NCBI RefSeq assembly: GCF_007993815.1
Contig: NZ_VJWE01000015.1
Span: forward strand, 62,001 to 126,000
Reading direction: 5' to 3'
Source of the DNA: Acidovorax delafieldii
GTDB lineage: Bacteria > Pseudomonadota > Gammaproteobacteria > Burkholderiales > Burkholderiaceae_C
Length of the DNA stretch: 64,000 nucleotides
In this document: in pieces, positions 63,685 to 64,000 of the stretch
Numbering within the stretch: the first letter of the stretch is position 1
Layout of the letters: the number at the start of each line of letters is the position of its first letter
Program-made: the position numbers and the translations under genes
The notes under the pieces: model-generated
Database searches by the model: none
What the model was told of the DNA's origin: nothing
What the model saw: only the letters and a program-made list of their open reading frames with translations

Positions 63685-64000
63685 TGCTTGCAGCAGTTTG
63701 GCGTGGATGCCGCCAAAACCGCCATTGCTCATGCACACCACATGGTCGCCCGGGCGCGCGGCCTGGGTGACCAGGGCCACCAGCGTATCGATGTCCGGGG
63801 CCGTCTGGGCGCGCTGTCCGGGGCCGACGCCCAGTGGTGCCAGAGCCTGCGCGGCATCCCAGTCCAGCCCAGCTGTGTGGCAAAAGGCCAGGTCGGCCGG
63901 CTCCAGGGCCCAGGGCAGTTGGCTTTTCATCGCGCCCAGTTTCATGGTGTTGCTGCGGGGCTCGAACACAGCGAGGATGCGGGCACCCGGGCCCAGGGTG
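63673..64000 (-). CDS. mpl: UDP-N-acetylmuramate:L-alanyl-gamma-D-glutamyl-meso-diaminopimelate ligase Mpl, C-terminal part
   Basis: The last 108 codons of a Mur-ligase-type gene on the minus strand; the 5' end is beyond the right edge. The segment LAVFEPRSNTMKLGAM is the characteristic C-terminal region of Mpl, which recycles the murein tripeptide by ligating it to UDP-MurNAc. The end MSNGGFGGIHAKLLQALQK matches the family, and the stop lies inside repeat copy E. Because the catalytic domain is not in the window, the identification rests on this C-terminal motif and the ending. Confidence 0.88.
   Translation of the reverse strand, partial: TLGPGARILAVFEPRSNTMKLGAMKSQLPWALEPADLAFCHTAGLDWDAAQALAPLGVGPGQRAQTAPDIDTLVALVTQAARPGDHVVCMSNGGFGGIHAKLLQALQK

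Overview
The window is high-GC, densely coded bacterial chromosome. Its gene families point to a betaproteobacterium of the order Burkholderiales, most likely Comamonadaceae close to Acidovorax: a complete aerobic benzoyl-CoA (box) pathway, a paired cyanophycin synthetase locus, a Bug-type binding protein, a DUF3348 gene, the rnb-tonB-aroE-mtgA gene order, and a short dispersed repeat of roughly 40 bp. The assignment rests on recognising families, not on an alignment. I see no rRNA, tRNA, CRISPR array, insertion sequence or prophage.

Positions 1-15750 form an aromatic-acid catabolic block. boxR, boxC, boxB and boxA lie on the minus strand; a DUF4863 gene, boxD, benzoate-CoA ligase and an alpha/beta hydrolase are divergent on the plus strand. 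Benzoate is activated to benzoyl-CoA (ligase), epoxidised (BoxA reductase, BoxB diiron epoxidase), ring-cleaved (BoxC), and the semialdehyde oxidised (BoxD). TGCA-rich and palindromic sites between boxR and its neighbours look like BoxR operators, and a good sigma-70 promoter (TTGACA, 17 bp, TATGGT) faces boxD. A second CoA-type module follows: a Crp/Fnr regulator, a periplasmic binding protein, a 3-hydroxyacyl-CoA dehydrogenase and a feruloyl-CoA-synthase-like ligase.

Positions 15800-27000 are mixed: an HU-like protein with a Lys/Ala/Pro tail, a hemolysin III-type membrane protein, two probable small genes, an M14-like peptidase, hydrolases, a DUF2628-SPOR protein, a TerB-like protein, a thiolase/acyl-CoA ligase pair, a 59-residue membrane protein and a FrnE-like DsbA protein. 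Positions 27000-35540 are a cyanophycin locus: a CphA2-like synthetase with a degenerate Mur P-loop, CphA and CreA on the minus strand, and a divergent ABC exporter with a zinc ribbon plus DUF1854 on the plus strand.

Positions 35900-48320 hold a gene behind a possible sigma-28 promoter, an EF-hand protein, a 5'-nucleotidase, an orphan gspF, an SDR, an LLM oxidoreductase, a solo CZB protein, an M48 protease, ruvC, a CdsA-like/acyltransferase pair, and an AraC regulator divergent from a cytochrome P450. Positions 48340-64000 are housekeeping-rich: mtgA, aroE, a TonB-like gene, an RNase II/R gene, a PglL/Wzy-type ligase, yqiA, a kinase-HDOD-GAF fusion, rodA, yegP, tldD, a DAHP synthase gene preceded by an aromatic-codon leader peptide and attenuator, and the 3' part of mpl.

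The least expected signals are the dispersed repeat, which sits between genes and also in frame inside aroE and tldD; the complete attenuator before the DAHP synthase gene; and the cyanophycin-linked exporter/DUF1854 pair.
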